Below are positions 24,920-33,381 of a DNA stretch of 48,796 bases, piece after piece; the first letter of the stretch is position 1, and every line of letters begins with the position of its first letter. Position numbers and translations under genes: made by a program. The notes below the pieces were generated by a model. The model ran no database searches. It had not been told where the DNA came from and worked only from the letters and a program-made list of their open reading frames with translations. The stretch is from Treponema sp. (GTDB lineage: Bacteria; Spirochaetota; Spirochaetia; Treponematales; Treponemataceae): the NCBI GenBank assembly GCA_024696155.1, contig JAILHD010000035.1, positions 84,420 through 133,215 on the forward strand. The letters run 5' to 3'.

Positions 24920-27514
24920 CTACTTAATTACACCTTTTTTTCCAACAAGGTGTAAAACAGGAATTTTTTCGTCGGCTGAAAGACTTATTTTTAATTTATT
25001 GTCTTCCAGTTCAACATTTACAAAAGAGACGTTTTTATCTGTATTTTCAAGAATTGCCATTGCAAGAGGGTCTTCAATTTCTTTGCGGATAAGACGGCGC
25101 ATAGGACGGGCACCCATTGCAGGATTATATCCGTTCTCAATCAGATATTCTTTTGCTTCGCTCTGAATCTTGATTTTAAGATTTTTCTGACTTACACGTT
25201 CGCTAAGGTCTGCAATCTGAATATCAAGAATCTTAGAGATTTCTTCTTTAGAAAGAGCATTAAATACTATTACATCATCAATACGATTTATAAGCTCTGG
25301 ATTTAAGAGTTTTTTAAGCTCATGCAGCGCTCCAGACTTAATGTCTTCGTAAGGAATTACACCATCAAGTGTGCCAAAACCTACCCTACCTTCATTTGTA
25401 ATCTGGCGGGCTCCTGCATTACTTGTCATAATAATCAGGGTATTGCGGAAGTTTACGGTGTGGCCAAGATTATCAGAAAGTTCACCTTCTTCCAGAAGCT
25501 GGAGTAGAAGATTGAAGATATCTGGGTGTGCCTTTTCAATTTCATCCAGAAGAACAACAGAATACGGATGACGGCGTACTTTTTCTGTAAGAATTCCCCC
25601 GTCTTCATAGCCAACGTATCCTGGAGGAGCACCAACTAAGCGGCTTGCAGTATGCTTTTCCATAAAGTCTGACATATCAATTCTGATAAGAGAATCTTCG
25701 CTGCCAAAAAGATACTTTGCCAAAGCCTTTGCAAGCTGTGTTTTTCCCACACCAGTAGGACCTAAGAAAATAAATGAACCAACAGGATGCTTTGGAGAAG
25801 AAATTCCTGCACGGCTTCTGCGGATTGCCCCACAGATAACTTTTACAGCATCATTCTGACCAATAACAGTATTATGAAGTTCTTCTTCCATATGAATAAT
25901 GCGAGAGATTTCTGTTGTAGTAAGCTGTTCAACAGGAATGCCTGTCATTTCGCTGATAATTTTTTCTATATCTGCAACTGTTACAACTTTTTTTGTACCA
26001 AGCTGGCATTCATTCAGCATTGCAGAATAACGACCTAGTTTTCGCTTAAGTTCAATTACCTTGTCGCGCACAACAGCAGCATTTTCATAATCCTGATTTT
26101 TTACAAGCGCCTTCTTTTCTTCTATCAAATCAGAAATATTTGCTTCAATTTCATTAAGTTCTGCAGGACGCTGTTCTTCGCTGATTTTTTTATATGCCCC
26201 GGCCTCATCTAAAATGTCTATTGCCTTGTCTGGAAGAACTTTTTCAGGGATATATCGGCGACTAAGTTTTACAATGGCAGGCATAACTGCATCTTCGTAA
26301 ACCACGTGATGGAAATTTTCGTACTTCTGCTTAATTCCGCGAAGGATTTCTATAGTTTCTTCATCACTTGGTTCGCTAACCTTTACCACCTGAAAGCGGC
26401 GTTCAAGAGCAAGATCTTTTTCTATGTGACGGGTATATTCTTTTGTAGTTGTAGCTCCAATTATCTGGATTTCTCCACGACTGAGTGCTGGCTTCATGAT
26501 GTTAGAGGCATCCATTGTGCCTTCTGGACCACCAGCCCCAATAATTGTATGAAGTTCATCTATGAACAAAATGATGTCGTCGTTTTCCTGAACTTCCTTC
26601 ATCATTTTTTTCATGCGCTCTTCAAATTCGCCGCGGTATTTTGTGCCTGCTACCATTGCCGCAAGATCCAGCGAAAGAATACGCTTTTTAAGTAGATTTG
26701 AAGGCACTTTTCCCGCAGTGATTGCCTGAGCAAGGCCTTCTACAATGGCAGTCTTTCCAACTCCCGGTTCGCCGGTCAAAACAGGATTATTTTTTGTACG
26801 GCGCGAAAGAATCTGAATTACACGGTGAATTTCTTTATCGCGTCCAACAACAGGGTCGTTTTTGTTCTCGCGTGCCATCTGAGTAAGATCGCGGCTGTAT
26901 TCAGAAAGAAAAGATTCTTCCCCGCCCTCTGATGATGCTCCTGAATTTTTGGAATTATTTTTGTTTTCTTCCGGCGTAGTACTGGTCAAAAGGAAATCAG
27001 ACGGCTCATCACCAAAAATTGATTTAAAAAACTCGTCTGCATAATTGTGAAAATTAAAATCGTTATAAGAAGTCGGAACTTCGCTCTGGGCTTCCATAAC
27101 AGTAAAGCGCACATCAGAAACTGTGTAACCTGAAGCGGTAAAAAAGTTTTCTGCAATAGTCTGAGATTCTTTTACACAGGCAAGCAAAAGGTGTTCTGTT
27201 CCCACATAAACATTATTAAGGGAAGAAGCCTCTAAATCTGCAAGCTGCAAAATATTTTTCATACGCTGACTTTGTGGAATATCTTCCAGCGTAGGAGATT
27301 TTTCAATTGTTACGCAGGAATCTTCAAGAGACTCTTCAAAGCGCATAAGATTTACATTCAGTTTTGTAAGGGTTGTAAAGCCGATTCCCTCTTTTAAGCG
27401 GAGCATTGCAAGCAGAATATGTTCAGGAAGGATTTCTTTACTTCCAAGCTGACGGGCTTCGTCCTGAGCCAGAATCAATACAATTTTTCTTGCGCGAACC
27501 GAGAAATTTTTCAA
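24920..27514 (-). CDS. clpC: ATP-dependent Clp protease ATPase subunit ClpC
   Basis: The 864-residue AAA+ unfoldase has an N-terminal Clp_N double repeat (1-145), a first ATPase domain with GEPGVGKTA and a DELHTIIGAGG Walker B region, and a middle domain containing a UVR motif (NISDLIEEKKALVKNQDYEN... near 465-490), which marks it as ClpC rather than ClpA or ClpB. A second ATPase domain has GPTGVGKTQLAKALA. A VGF tripeptide in the loop after TSNAGARQI is the expected ClpP-docking motif, so it should feed ClpP; no clpP is in the window. The start is TTG with GGGG six bases upstream, 25 bases after mcsB. Both ATPase sites look intact. Confidence 0.95.
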   Translation of the reverse strand: MKNFSVRARKIVLILAQDEARQLGSKEILPEHILLAMLRLKEGIGFTTLTKLNVNLMRFEESLEDSCVTIEKSPTLEDIPQSQRMKNILQLADLEASSLNNVYVGTEHLLLACVKESQTIAENFFTASGYTVSDVRFTVMEAQSEVPTSYNDFNFHNYADEFFKSIFGDEPSDFLLTSTTPEENKNNSKNSGASSEGGEESFLSEYSRDLTQMARENKNDPVVGRDKEIHRVIQILSRRTKNNPVLTGEPGVGKTAIVEGLAQAITAGKVPSNLLKKRILSLDLAAMVAGTKYRGEFEERMKKMMKEVQENDDIILFIDELHTIIGAGGPEGTMDASNIMKPALSRGEIQIIGATTTKEYTRHIEKDLALERRFQVVKVSEPSDEETIEILRGIKQKYENFHHVVYEDAVMPAIVKLSRRYIPEKVLPDKAIDILDEAGAYKKISEEQRPAELNEIEANISDLIEEKKALVKNQDYENAAVVRDKVIELKRKLGRYSAMLNECQLGTKKVVTVADIEKIISEMTGIPVEQLTTTEISRIIHMEEELHNTVIGQNDAVKVICGAIRRSRAGISSPKHPVGSFIFLGPTGVGKTQLAKALAKYLFGSEDSLIRIDMSDFMEKHTASRLVGAPPGYVGYEDGGILTEKVRRHPYSVVLLDEIEKAHPDIFNLLLQLLEEGELSDNLGHTVNFRNTLIIMTSNAGARQITNEGRVGFGTLDGVIPYEDIKSGALHELKKLLNPELINRIDDVIVFNALSKEEISKILDIQIADLSERVSQKNLKIKIQSEAKEYLIENGYNPAMGARPMRRLIRKEIEDPLAMAILENTDKNVSFVNVELEDNKLKISLSADEKIPVLHLVGKKGVIK

Positions 27515-27539
27515 TTAGAACCCCATTTTACCGGCGGAA

Positions 27540-28613
27540 TCAGTTGACCGTCAGTTTTTCAAAAGCCTGTTGAATTACAATAGCTCTAAGGCGCTGAAGC
27601 TGGGCACTCAGGTCTTTTTTAAGGTCATCTTCGTACGAAAAAGCATAGTTGTCGTTTACATAAAGAATATGACCATGCTTTGCCCTGTAATACAAGGCAT
27701 TAAGTTCCTGTTCGGTAATCCCGCTTACTCTGCCAGTCTGCAAACCGAACTTCATAACGCTGATAATGTCTGCAGCCTCTTCGTAAGTAAGAAGAAGTGA
27801 ATACATTGCCTTAGCGTAAGCCCTTTTTACAAAATTTAAGAGTATTGTAGGATTATTATCGGCAAAAGTACGCCGAATCTTGCGCTCTGTTTTCAAAATA
27901 ATTTCTGCTAGCGAGCTGATATTTGCCGCCTGATCAAGTTCCGTGCCGTCTGCAGCGTTACCAGGATACAAATCAAAAATAAAATTAGCAAAATCAGCAG
28001 AATCTGAAACCTGAAAAATCGGCTGAATGCAGAATTTCTTTTCCTGAACAAGACCAATTATTGCATCAAACTGCCCCGAAAGTACAATTGAAGGAATAAA
28101 AATACGGTAAGAAATTTTAAGTCCTGTTCCGCAATCCTTAATAAGCGACGTCAAATAGCCAAAATCATGACTTGCAGCAAACTGAAGCTTATTCTGTAAA
28201 AGTTCGTCGATGCGGTAAACAGATGCCATCACCTTCTCTGCTTCAAAGCCGGAAGAAAAAGAAGAAATCCGCACGTGATCAATATGATTTACAAGAATAT
28301 TTTCTGCGTCGTTATCATTTAAAATTACCGCAGAACAGTCAAAATCTTTTTCTTCGGTGATAATATTTTTGTCTATTAAAACCTGTCTGCCCTGAGTAAA
28401 GATATTTTTGTAATCAATAAAGTGAAAAGCACTTTCGTTCTGGATAGCGTCGTAAACAAGTGAATTTACGCGTTCCATATCGTCTATACTCATTTTTACA
28501 GGAAAAGGAAAATCTGCAAGATTGCGGCAGAGACGGATTTTTGTAGAAAGCACAACATCATCATTCAAACCGGGAAGAGAAAACCATGGAACAGGTATTT
28601 TATTTTTTTCCAT
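27540..28613 (-). CDS. mcsB: McsB homologue, apparent protein-arginine pseudokinase
   Basis: The 357-residue protein aligns with the protein-arginine kinase McsB along its length: DVVLSTKIRLCRNL (19-32), NHIDHVRISSFSSGF (109-123) and GYLTSLIKDCGTGLKIS (152-168) correspond to VLSSRIRLARN, NEEDHIRIQCLFPGF and GYLTSCPTNxGTGLRAS of Bacillus McsB. The catalytic Glu pair of NEEDH is His110-Ile111, the active-site Cys is Leu157, the first ATP-site Arg of SSRIR is Lys25, and the GEGSEA loop is replaced near 201-210. It lies between mcsA and clpC, as in the Gram-positive operon. I infer a non-catalytic adaptor or regulator of ClpC. The ribosome site is GGGG before ATG. Confidence 0.88.
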   Translation of the reverse strand: MEKNKIPVPWFSLPGLNDDVVLSTKIRLCRNLADFPFPVKMSIDDMERVNSLVYDAIQNESAFHFIDYKNIFTQGRQVLIDKNIITEEKDFDCSAVILNDNDAENILVNHIDHVRISSFSSGFEAEKVMASVYRIDELLQNKLQFAASHDFGYLTSLIKDCGTGLKISYRIFIPSIVLSGQFDAIIGLVQEKKFCIQPIFQVSDSADFANFIFDLYPGNAADGTELDQAANISSLAEIILKTERKIRRTFADNNPTILLNFVKRAYAKAMYSLLLTYEEAADIISVMKFGLQTGRVSGITEQELNALYYRAKHGHILYVNDNYAFSYEDDLKKDLSAQLQRLRAIVIQQAFEKLTVN

Positions 28614-29016
28614 TTTTGTCCCCCTTTCCGCGTTTGTTTTTTACAGAATCTATATCAATGTCGGAATCTGAATCTGTGTCAAAAGTGACTTTTTCTTCTG
28701 AAGGCTCTGCGGCGGCAGAAGCTTCTTTATTCAAAACCTTGAGATAGTCGCGGTAAAAGGCTGCCTTTTCGTATTCTTCGGCGGCAATGGCAGCATCCAG
28801 CTTAAACTGCATTTCTACACGGCTTGTCAAAGTTGATTTATAGCCTTTTAATTTTTTAGGAAAGCTTCCCTGATAAGGCTTTGAGATTCCGTATTTTTTT
28901 AAGGTCTTTTTAAATTCGGCTTCAAAAGTGTAATAACATTCTGCACAGCCGATTTTTTGAGTTTCTGAGATTTTTTCGTAGGTCATTCCGCAAACAGGGC
29001 AAACTTTTTTTGTCAT
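28600..29016 (-). CDS. mcsA: McsA-like UVR-motif zinc protein (short form)
   Basis: The 138-residue protein has one zinc-binding unit, C6/C9 and C24/C27 (CPVC...GCAEC), then a UVR motif at about 70-97 (MQFKLDAAIAAEEYEKAAFYRD), which in McsA helps bind McsB and ClpC. Bacillus McsA is about 185 residues with an extra N-terminal zinc finger; this protein starts at the second one, so the N-terminal module is missing. The last 40 residues are low-complexity acidic (SDSDIDIDS) and then basic. A perfect GGAGG ribosome site fixes the ATG, which overlaps the upstream permease stop. The 3' end overlaps mcsB by 14 bases. Confidence 0.88.
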   Translation of the reverse strand: MTKKVCPVCGMTYEKISETQKIGCAECYYTFEAEFKKTLKKYGISKPYQGSFPKKLKGYKSTLTSRVEMQFKLDAAIAAEEYEKAAFYRDYLKVLNKEASAAAEPSEEKVTFDTDSDSDIDIDSVKNKRGKGDKNGKK

Positions 29017-30287
29017 TTAAGTGCCTCCAGCGGCTTTTCCTTTCCCGCCTTTACAGCAGGCAGTACACTCATTAAAAACGAAAGAACTAAAGTTCCAGCG
29101 CACACAAATATTATCTGACCAACAGGAATCTGTACAGGAATTGTCTGCAAATAATAGGCAGGATCCATTAAGCGCACATCGGTAAACAGATTTACAAGGC
29201 GCTCAAGGCCACGAATCAGCTGATTAGAAAAAACAGAAATTAAAAGGCCAACGGGCAGCCCCAGACAAAGCCCGGAAAAGCCACAGAAAAGACCTGTGAG
29301 CATAAACGAAAGACTTATTCCGCGTGGCGTAGCGCCTACACTTTTTAAGATGGCAATTTCTCGGCGGCGTTCCATAACCAGCATTACAATGGCAGAAGAA
29401 ATATTTATGCTTGCAACCAGCACAATCATCATCATTATAAAAACAAGCATTACTTTGGTAGAAGAAAAGTTTTCAAAACGTGCAGAGTTCACCTGCTCCC
29501 AGCGGTAAACGTTGGCATAGTTTCCGGCAACTTTTTTTACCGCACGCTGAATGGCCACAAGCCGTGGGGAGAAGGCATTTTCTGTTTCCAGAAGCACATT
29601 AAAATCTGCATTTTCCATAGAAAACGATTTAAAAAAGGTCTGAATCGGAATAAAAATCCAAAGTTCATCAAGTTCCTGATAGCCCGAAGTAACGATTGCA
29701 CCAACTTTGACAGTTGTAAGTTTTGGAACAACAACAGTGCCGCTTTTCTTTGTGGTAATGATTCTAAAGGTATCTCCCGCATGAAGATTCAAAGTTTCTG
29801 CCATTTTTTTACCGATTATGGCAGTATTTCCGCCCGTAGATAAATCAGCTTTACCGTCAATAAGTTCAAAAAGAGTCTTAAAACTTTCGTTACGGCTAAA
29901 AATATCATCACTAACACCGCGGATATAAGCACCAGTTCTGATGTTTTTTCCTACAGCAAGCGCAGAAATTGTAACTTCGGGATAAACGGCGGTAATTCCT
30001 TTTACACCTGCAAAACGCTCTGCATAGGCAGTAAACTTTTGAACCGATTTAGTTTCTTCTATTCCGTTTGCAACACGCATTTCCAGATGGCTGGAAGAAA
30101 GCCCGATTATGCGTTCGGTCATTCCGTTTATCATGCCGTTTGTAACAGAAATAACCGCTATAAGCGGCACAACGCTAAGGCCAATACAGATAATTGCCCC
30201 GTAAAGGCTCTTTCTTGCAGAAGAATTCTTTTCTGTTTTTGGGAAGATTAAGCTTTTTGCAAAATAAAGCGAAGCCTTAAGTGTCAA
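29013..30287 (-). CDS. Lipoprotein-releasing ABC transporter permease, LolC/LolE family (second copy)
   Basis: The 424-residue inner-membrane protein has the LolC/E layout: one N-terminal membrane segment (about 28-50), a large periplasmic domain (about 55-270) and three C-terminal segments in an FtsX-like domain (VMLVFIMMMIVLVASINIS, a glycine-rich GLFCGFSGLCLGLPVGLL, and a last helix near 395-415). The motif MERRREIAILKSVGATPRGI before the second C-terminal helix is the coupling helix that contacts the ATPase. With the upstream ATPase and permease it would form a LolCDE-type machine moving lipoproteins from the inner membrane. The ATG overlaps the lolD stop by four bases. I cannot say which copy is LolC or LolE. 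Confidence 0.88.
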   Translation of the reverse strand: MTLKASLYFAKSLIFPKTEKNSSARKSLYGAIICIGLSVVPLIAVISVTNGMINGMTERIIGLSSSHLEMRVANGIEETKSVQKFTAYAERFAGVKGITAVYPEVTISALAVGKNIRTGAYIRGVSDDIFSRNESFKTLFELIDGKADLSTGGNTAIIGKKMAETLNLHAGDTFRIITTKKSGTVVVPKLTTVKVGAIVTSGYQELDELWIFIPIQTFFKSFSMENADFNVLLETENAFSPRLVAIQRAVKKVAGNYANVYRWEQVNSARFENFSSTKVMLVFIMMMIVLVASINISSAIVMLVMERRREIAILKSVGATPRGISLSFMLTGLFCGFSGLCLGLPVGLLISVFSNQLIRGLERLVNLFTDVRLMDPAYYLQTIPVQIPVGQIIFVCAGTLVLSFLMSVLPAVKAGKEKPLEALK

Positions 30288-30982
30288 TTGCCTCCTCCCT
30301 CAAGTTTTCCACCAACAATACGGTAAATCTCGTCACCGTTTTTTGCAATATTCATATCATGCGTTACAAGAAGAAGAGTCTTATTGTATTTTTCTACCAT
30401 TTCAAACAAAAGCCCGCTGATTAAACCGGCATTCGCAGGGTCAAGGTTTCCGGTTGGTTCATCGGCAAGAATCAAAGACGGGTCGTTTATAAGGGCACGG
30501 GCAACAGCAACTCGCTGACGCTCTCCTCCACTAAGCTGAGAAGGCAGATGATCTTTACGTTCAAAAACACCAGTGTCGCGCAAAAGCTGTTCAGCTTTTT
30601 CTACCGCCTGTTTTTTAGGTACACCGGCAATTAAAGCAGGCATACATACATTTTCAAGAGCTGTAAAATCTTTTAAAAGATAATGGAACTGAAACACAAG
30701 ACCTAAAAACTTGGAACGGTATTCGCTAAGTTCCTTTTCTCGCAATTCAGAAACATTCCATTTTCCTGTGGCATCGGTCCCGGCAACTACACTTCCAGCA
30801 GTAAGGCTGTCAATTCCACCGATTATATTCAAAAGAGTGGATTTTCCGCTTCCGCTTTCGCCAAGAATTACAATCTTTTTTCCCTGTTCAACTTCCAGAT
30901 TCAAATCAGAAAGCACAGTAAGATTTTCGCTTGCAGAAACAAAAGTTTTTTCCAGATTTTTGATAGAAACAATACTACTCAT
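30284..30982 (-). CDS. lolD: Lipoprotein-releasing ABC transporter ATPase LolD
   Basis: The 232-residue ABC ATPase has Walker [11 protein letters not shown] at 41-50, the signature LSGGERQRVAVARAL near 148-162, Walker B LILADEPTGNLD near 168-179 and the switch His in LVTHD. The FQFHYLLKDFTALENV Q-loop region is typical of the LolD/MacB group. It drives lipoprotein extraction with the two flanking permeases. It lies between them and overlaps both, a layout that suggests one transcript. A GAGG ribosome site precedes the ATG. The lipoprotein upstream in the same run is a plausible cargo, as are the many other treponemal lipoproteins. Confidence 0.95.
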   Translation of the reverse strand: MSSIVSIKNLEKTFVSASENLTVLSDLNLEVEQGKKIVILGESGSGKSTLLNIIGGIDSLTAGSVVAGTDATGKWNVSELREKELSEYRSKFLGLVFQFHYLLKDFTALENVCMPALIAGVPKKQAVEKAEQLLRDTGVFERKDHLPSQLSGGERQRVAVARALINDPSLILADEPTGNLDPANAGLISGLLFEMVEKYNKTLLLVTHDMNIAKNGDEIYRIVGGKLEGGGN

Positions 30983-32309
30983 TATGAAGAACCTCTGCCA
31001 AAGTAGATTTTAAAACATTTTTACTTGCAAAATAACATGCCGCCAGCGGAGAAATTACGCCAAACATAAACACCATAAAAACTTCTCCTTTAAAAATGCG
31101 GGCAGGAATATTTGCATAAATGCTGTAAGTTGAATTTTCAGAAATATACATCAGATTCTGATGATCAAAAATTGCCGTAAAAATATACTGCAAAAAATAC
31201 ACGATTTTAGACGCACCGTTAAACACTGCATTTGTATTCAAACTGATTAAAATGCCAAGCAGAAGGCCGGCGCATGAGCCCAGAAGGCCTGTATAAAAGC
31301 CGCGTGTAATAAAAATACCTTGAATGGATTTTGTACGTGCTCCAAGCGCCGTTAAAATTGCAATTTCTCTCTGACGTTCATATACAAGACGGCGCATAGC
31401 ATTATAAATATTAATTGCCACAACAACAAAAATAAGGCACACCACAAGCAAAAGAATATTCTTTTCTATGCGAAGCGCCCCGTAAAAACTCTTATTGTAT
31501 TCTTTCCATGAGCTGATTTTTGCACCACTTTCTGCAAGCAGTTCCTTAAGCTCTCTGATTTCGCGGTCAACATAAGAAGTATTAGAAAGTTTAATTCCCC
31601 AGGTTCTTTTAGCATCTTTGCCAAAGTAAACGCCGGCATCAACCATATTTATAAAACAAAGACTTGAATTGATTTCCTGATATCCTGTTGCGAAAATGCC
31701 TTTTACCGTAAAAATACGCTGTGCAGAAAACAGCTCAACATCACTAGAGCCGCTTAAAACAAAAAGATTTACCTTATCGCCAACACGCACCTTAAGATTG
31801 TGCGCCAGCTGATTTCCAAGAATAATTCCTCCATCGTCAGATAAATCAAAACGACCAGAAACAACCATTATTTCTTTTCTAAAGCCTTCATCATCATACC
31901 AGACCTCTGGCGAAATCCCACGAATAACAGCAGGACTTTCAAAAACCGCAGATTTTGAGAGCCCCGCAGCAGATTCAGGCACCGAGCACATAAGAGTCTG
32001 CGCCTGGTAAAAAGGCGTAAAAGCACGCACCAGTTTAGATTCCATACAGTGCGCAATAAGTTTATCATCGTCTTCCGCTAAATCTTCAACCTGAATATGG
32101 TAAGACTGTGTTTCCAGAATTGCATCAATAAAACTCATCTGAAAACCATTCATTACGCTAAGAACCACAATCAAAGTCATAACGCCAAAACAGAGTCCAA
32201 TCACACTAAGCCGCGAAGTTACAGAACTACGGCTTGTACGGTCAGCAGACGCAAACCTGCGTGAAATTCCAAATATGAGCTTAAAATTAGAAAACAGGCT
32301 TTTCTTCAT
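30975..32309 (-). CDS. Lipoprotein-releasing ABC transporter permease, LolC/LolE family (first copy)
   Basis: I choose the ATG at 32307-32309 (MKKSLFSNFKLIFGISRRFAS), giving 444 residues; an ATG 24 bases further upstream is also possible. One N-terminal membrane helix (LSVIGLCFGVMTLIVVLSVMNG, about 30-52), a long periplasmic domain and three C-terminal helices are visible. YERQREIAILTALGARTKSI is the coupling segment. It differs clearly in sequence from the second permease, so the exporter is probably a LolC-LolE heterodimer rather than a LolF-type homodimer. It overlaps the lipoprotein gene upstream and lolD downstream, which supports a single operon. Confidence 0.87.
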   Translation of the reverse strand: MKKSLFSNFKLIFGISRRFASADRTSRSSVTSRLSVIGLCFGVMTLIVVLSVMNGFQMSFIDAILETQSYHIQVEDLAEDDDKLIAHCMESKLVRAFTPFYQAQTLMCSVPESAAGLSKSAVFESPAVIRGISPEVWYDDEGFRKEIMVVSGRFDLSDDGGIILGNQLAHNLKVRVGDKVNLFVLSGSSDVELFSAQRIFTVKGIFATGYQEINSSLCFINMVDAGVYFGKDAKRTWGIKLSNTSYVDREIRELKELLAESGAKISSWKEYNKSFYGALRIEKNILLLVVCLIFVVVAINIYNAMRRLVYERQREIAILTALGARTKSIQGIFITRGFYTGLLGSCAGLLLGILISLNTNAVFNGASKIVYFLQYIFTAIFDHQNLMYISENSTYSIYANIPARIFKGEVFMVFMFGVISPLAACYFASKNVLKSTLAEVLHNE

Positions 32310-33381
32310 CAAACTTTCGTACCCTAAAAACATTATTATTCTGATAAATCACTTCGCGCTCAGGCTTATAATCAACATACCAGGTCTTCACGCTTATGCC
32401 GCCGTCAAAAAAATACTGAAAAGTATAGCTTCCAGCCTTCTGAAAATATTTTTCTTCCGACTTAACCACACCATTTTCGTAATAAGTTACATCAGCAGGA
32501 ATTTCTTCTCCCGCCTCATTTTTTGGATTATATTTGTATTTAAGCAATTTTACAAACACATTGCGGCGTTTAGTATCTTCTTCACTGTTATAAGTAAAAA
32601 CACGGGTTGTAATTTCCGTTACTCGATTTTCACCGTCGTATTTCCAGCGCTTAATCTCTGTAACATAAGGCTTGCCGCAAACCTTCTTAAAACTTTCAAC
32701 TTTTTCTACAAGATTATCCGTTCGGTAAAAAAAACTCTTTCCGTCTTTTTCTTCTTCCACAATCTTATTAAACGGACGTTTTTCGTCGCCACGGTATTTA
32801 TAAATTTCCAGCTTTACAATTTTAGAATCCGCAGGCCCGGCAATTTCCCAGAATTCAGATTTTTCAAGCCGGTACATTTCATCATAAAACCTTCTGTTCG
32901 TACGGTTAGCAATCGAATAAATCATCACACGCTTTCCGTCAACAGTTTCGGGCTGAATCACCTCGTTATCAAACTCGCTAAAACTTAAAAGAGCATTCTT
33001 TTCTGTAAAATCTGTAGAAAGTTTTTCCTGATCTTCCGGCTCAACTGCTTCTTCGCCAGCTTCTTCAAGTTCTTCAATCGCAGAGGCAATTCTACGCTCT
33101 TCATCTTCAAAACCAATAATTTCGTCAATATCAGAGCTTGTGACCAGAGCCTCTTCACCACCTGCAGCCGGCTGATTATCAAAAGCCTCTTCTACAATGG
33201 CAGTTTCTACACCAGACATAGTCTCTTCACCAGACGCATCAGCAGCTTCCACAGTTGAAAGCGGCGCTTCGGCCGGGCGTTTTTTACAGGACGGGGCAAA
33301 CACCGTCAGAGAAATAAGCAAACTTAAAATAAAAGCCTTTTTAAAGGACTCCCAAAAACTCGTCAATATATTTCTCCGCAT
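32287..33381 (-). CDS. Predicted lipoprotein of unknown function
   Basis: The protein has a lipoprotein signal: a hydrophobic helix (AFILSLLISLTVF) followed by APSC, with the Cys as the probable lipidation site. The ATG at 33379-33381 gives 364 residues, but no ribosome site precedes it. A TTG at 33364-33366 has GGAG seven bases upstream and would give a shorter, typical signal peptide, so it is a serious alternative. The mature N-terminus (about 35-130) is acidic and Ala/Glu-rich, likely a disordered linker. The C-terminal half has YYENGVVKSEEKYFQ and YFFDGGISVKTWYVD, which resemble MORN-like beta-hairpin repeats. It overlaps the ftsY 3' end and the Lol permease start. Confidence 0.72.
   Translation of the reverse strand: MRRNILTSFWESFKKAFILSLLISLTVFAPSCKKRPAEAPLSTVEAADASGEETMSGVETAIVEEAFDNQPAAGGEEALVTSSDIDEIIGFEDEERRIASAIEELEEAGEEAVEPEDQEKLSTDFTEKNALLSFSEFDNEVIQPETVDGKRVMIYSIANRTNRRFYDEMYRLEKSEFWEIAGPADSKIVKLEIYKYRGDEKRPFNKIVEEEKDGKSFFYRTDNLVEKVESFKKVCGKPYVTEIKRWKYDGENRVTEITTRVFTYNSEEDTKRRNVFVKLLKYKYNPKNEAGEEIPADVTYYENGVVKSEEKYFQKAGSYTFQYFFDGGISVKTWYVDYKPEREVIYQNNNVFRVRKFDEEKPVF

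Noticed and set aside
32275..32988. 237-codon plus-strand frame over the lipoprotein gene
   Set aside because: The Phe/Ile/Asn-rich product is what antisense reading of Lys/Glu-rich AT-rich genes gives; the minus-strand gene has a lipoprotein signal and fits the operon.
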